In this document: one piece after another, positions 62,701 through 64,000 of the stretch | Numbering within the stretch: the stretch's first letter is position 1 | How the letters are laid out: each line of letters opens with the position of its first letter | Assembly (NCBI RefSeq): GCF_016906535.1 | Contig: NC_057375.1 | Span: forward strand, 1,550,001 to 1,614,000 | From: Rhizoctonia solani | Taxonomy: Eukaryota > Basidiomycota > Agaricomycetes > Cantharellales > Ceratobasidiaceae | Direction of reading: 5' to 3' | DNA: 64,000 bases | The notes under the pieces: model-generated | Database searches by the model: none | What the model saw: only the letters and a program-made list of their open reading frames with translations | What the model was told of the DNA's origin: nothing | Position numbers and translations under genes: made by a program

Positions 62701-63695
62701 AAAAACATAGAGCTCAGAACCAACTCCAACAAACTAGATCCAAAACGCCTAGGTCCTTTTGAAGTAACAGAGAAGGTTTCTAGCCACGCCTACCGCCTGA
62801 AACTACCAGAATCTTTAAAAATCCACAACGTATTCTACGTGGGATTACTATCCAAAACCCATGAATCCCCGAGTCAACCGTTTCCTGAACAACCACCCCC
62901 TGAAACAATAGAGGGAGAAGAGGAGTACGAGGTGGAACAAATCATCGACTGTCGTAGACACAATTGATACCAGGGAATTTATTCCCATTTTCTCGAATTT
63001 AAACAAAGACAAATGGAGAACACTTTCGATCACGTGACCTCGGCGCTTATATCATACGCTAAGCGCCGAGCCACGTCCCCTTCCGCGCTTATCTCAGCAT
63101 ACGTAGCCACCTCCACCTGATGACATCACTATGACACGTCAGTGACACGTATGCATGAGTAAGGCCAACTGCAGAGCGGGGTTCTTATTGGATTACATAT
63201 TTGATATAATGCATTTGTAATTAGTCACCCTGTAGAATATATAAGGAGGCCAACCGACCATGGTAACACCCAGGTCGATTACCTCTTGTCGCATCTCCAT
63301 CTGTACGAGGCCTTACAGCCAGATTACTAAGTAGCACTACAACGCCTTAAGCGTCAACACCACTGTACATACGTAGCTTGCCATTGCCCCTACGGCCTTG
63401 GCCATCGTAGTTTAGTAGTTAGACGTCGTAGGGTAGACCTCACCGCCTTAAGCGGTACTTACTGTACTTCCACACGGCCACAAGCGCCCGCACCCTCGAC
63501 GTCCTTACAGACGTCTAGGACATTGACTCTAAAAGGCAACGCGGAAAATGGTTCTACCTGATCAAATGGAAAGGGTACGGACCAGAGGACAATTCATGGG
63601 AACCTGAAGAACTGCTGGAACACAGCCAGGAAGAGATCAAGCGCTTCAACCAAGCTAGACTCAGAAAGGCTCGTGACGCCGCCAAGAGCCTTTAA
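59702..63695 (+). pseudogene. Element E pol polyprotein, two TGA codons and a solo-LTR insertion
   Basis: Protease (LIDSGATLNFISPS), RT (YLDDILIF), RNase H (ETDASGVAMGAILSQQGSDN), integrase (HPGQQRTLELLSRNYWWPGM, DDE core). The chromodomain is split: EEYEVEQIID before 62949 and [20 protein letters not shown] after 63523. TGA at 60490-60492 replaces Arg in VVDYRKLND, and TGA at 61849-61851 replaces Arg in KERLL. The catalytic motifs survive, but this copy cannot make a full Pol. Confidence 0.92.
62950..63522 (+). repeat. Solo LTR of the element D family inside element E
   Basis: 573 bp, TGTCGTAGACAC to TCTAGGACA, in plus orientation. It resembles the D LTR read on its own sense strand but is clearly diverged (roughly 85 percent by eye). 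Flanks tcgac (62945-62949) and ttgac (63523-63527) form a 5-bp duplication with one mismatch. It keeps the CACGTG box, TATATAA box and AGGTCGATTACCT motif. It probably arose by LTR-LTR recombination. Confidence 0.88.
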
Positions 63696-63706
63696 GGGGG
63701 GGGCAA

Positions 63707-64000
63707 TGTTACAATCCCCTGACATATACCATTGAACTCGCATAATTTTTCTCTTATTTTTAGTATTTTTTCCGAACCTTGTATCTTATGTTTTTCGATC
63801 ACGTGACCTCGGCGCTTATTATGCCGAGATGCCGCGCCAAGATGCCGTGCCAAGGGCGCTTGGGAGAAATCCACGCTTCTGCGCAGTCCGCAGCACGCTT
63901 CTCTTTTCACACGGACTCTTCTTTTCTCACGAGCACAGACCATGTAGATAGTGTGCTCCTGCCTATATATACAGCAGGAAAATTGCTTGGAGTCCCCAAG
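63707..64000 (+). repeat. Element E right LTR, truncated by window end
   Basis: The first 294 bp of the LTR, preceded by the polypurine tract AAGGGGGGGGCAA that overlaps the pol stop. No difference from 57439-57732 was noticed. Confidence 0.92.

Larger units (their letters stand above)
57439..64000 (+). mobile_element. Ty3/gypsy chromovirus element E, right LTR runs off the window
   Basis: Left LTR 57439-57999; right LTR begins 63707 and is cut by the window end after 294 bp, which look identical to the left copy. It has primer site, gag and pol in plus orientation. Pol carries two TGA codons and an inserted solo LTR of the D family. E lies inside the right LTR of D, with left flank aataa. 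Confidence 0.92.

Overview
The window reads as nuclear DNA of a filamentous basidiomycete, probably an Agaricomycete. The support is genes cut by many 45-60 bp GT-AG introns, a DUF6533-type membrane protein, a TKL-type kinase with HGD in place of HRD, tandem P450s, and Ty3/gypsy chromoviruses with chromodomains. A Rhizoctonia/Ceratobasidiaceae source is plausible, but that is inference.

Left part (1-31.8 kb), host genes. SEN54, a tRNA-splicing endonuclease subunit (480-2189, +), is followed by a DUF6533 seven-helix membrane protein (4147-6429, -) and a nine-exon short-chain dehydrogenase (8904-10112, -). A gene-poor stretch of about 8.8 kb then holds a Ser/Pro-rich hypothetical ORF and decayed coding-like fragments. 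Next come a class I glutamine amidotransferase whose frame is broken three times (18887-19807, +), a large TKL kinase fused to an armadillo-repeat region (20028-24118, -), an Old Yellow Enzyme (25294-26717, +) and two tandem cytochrome P450 genes (26956-29082 and 29680-31817, -). The OYE and P450s could be a small redox cluster, but nothing in the sequence proves a shared pathway.

Right part (31.8-64 kb), nested transposable elements. A hAT DNA transposon (31842-50571; perfect 14-bp terminal inverted repeats, 8-bp duplication) landed 16 bp upstream of the second P450 start codon, counting to the duplicated target. Two Ty3/gypsy chromoviruses then entered the hAT: element A (32724-41763, duplication ccccc, with an internal deletion) and element C (42266-48516, minus strand, duplication cctcc). 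Element B (33175-39429, duplication gaaag) sits inside A. Beyond the hAT lies element D (from 51255, minus strand). Its right LTR is split by element E (from 57439, runs off the window). E in turn holds a solo LTR of the D family (62950-63522).

Coding breaks fall into two classes. Most in-frame stops recognised in the elements are TGA where relatives have arginine. The shifts in element B and the amidotransferase, and probably those in D, are single-base losses, mostly in homopolymers.

The most interesting mechanistic signal is in elements B, C, D and E. Thirteen bases lying 2 nt inside the 5' LTR border are exactly complementary to 13 bases of the LTR itself, just downstream of its TATA box. 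D differs from the others at 5 of the 13 positions and all five are compensated. This is what Tf1-type self-primed reverse transcription predicts. B, D and E also keep a perfect GGGAAAA slippery heptamer two codons before the gag stop, with pol in the -1 frame.
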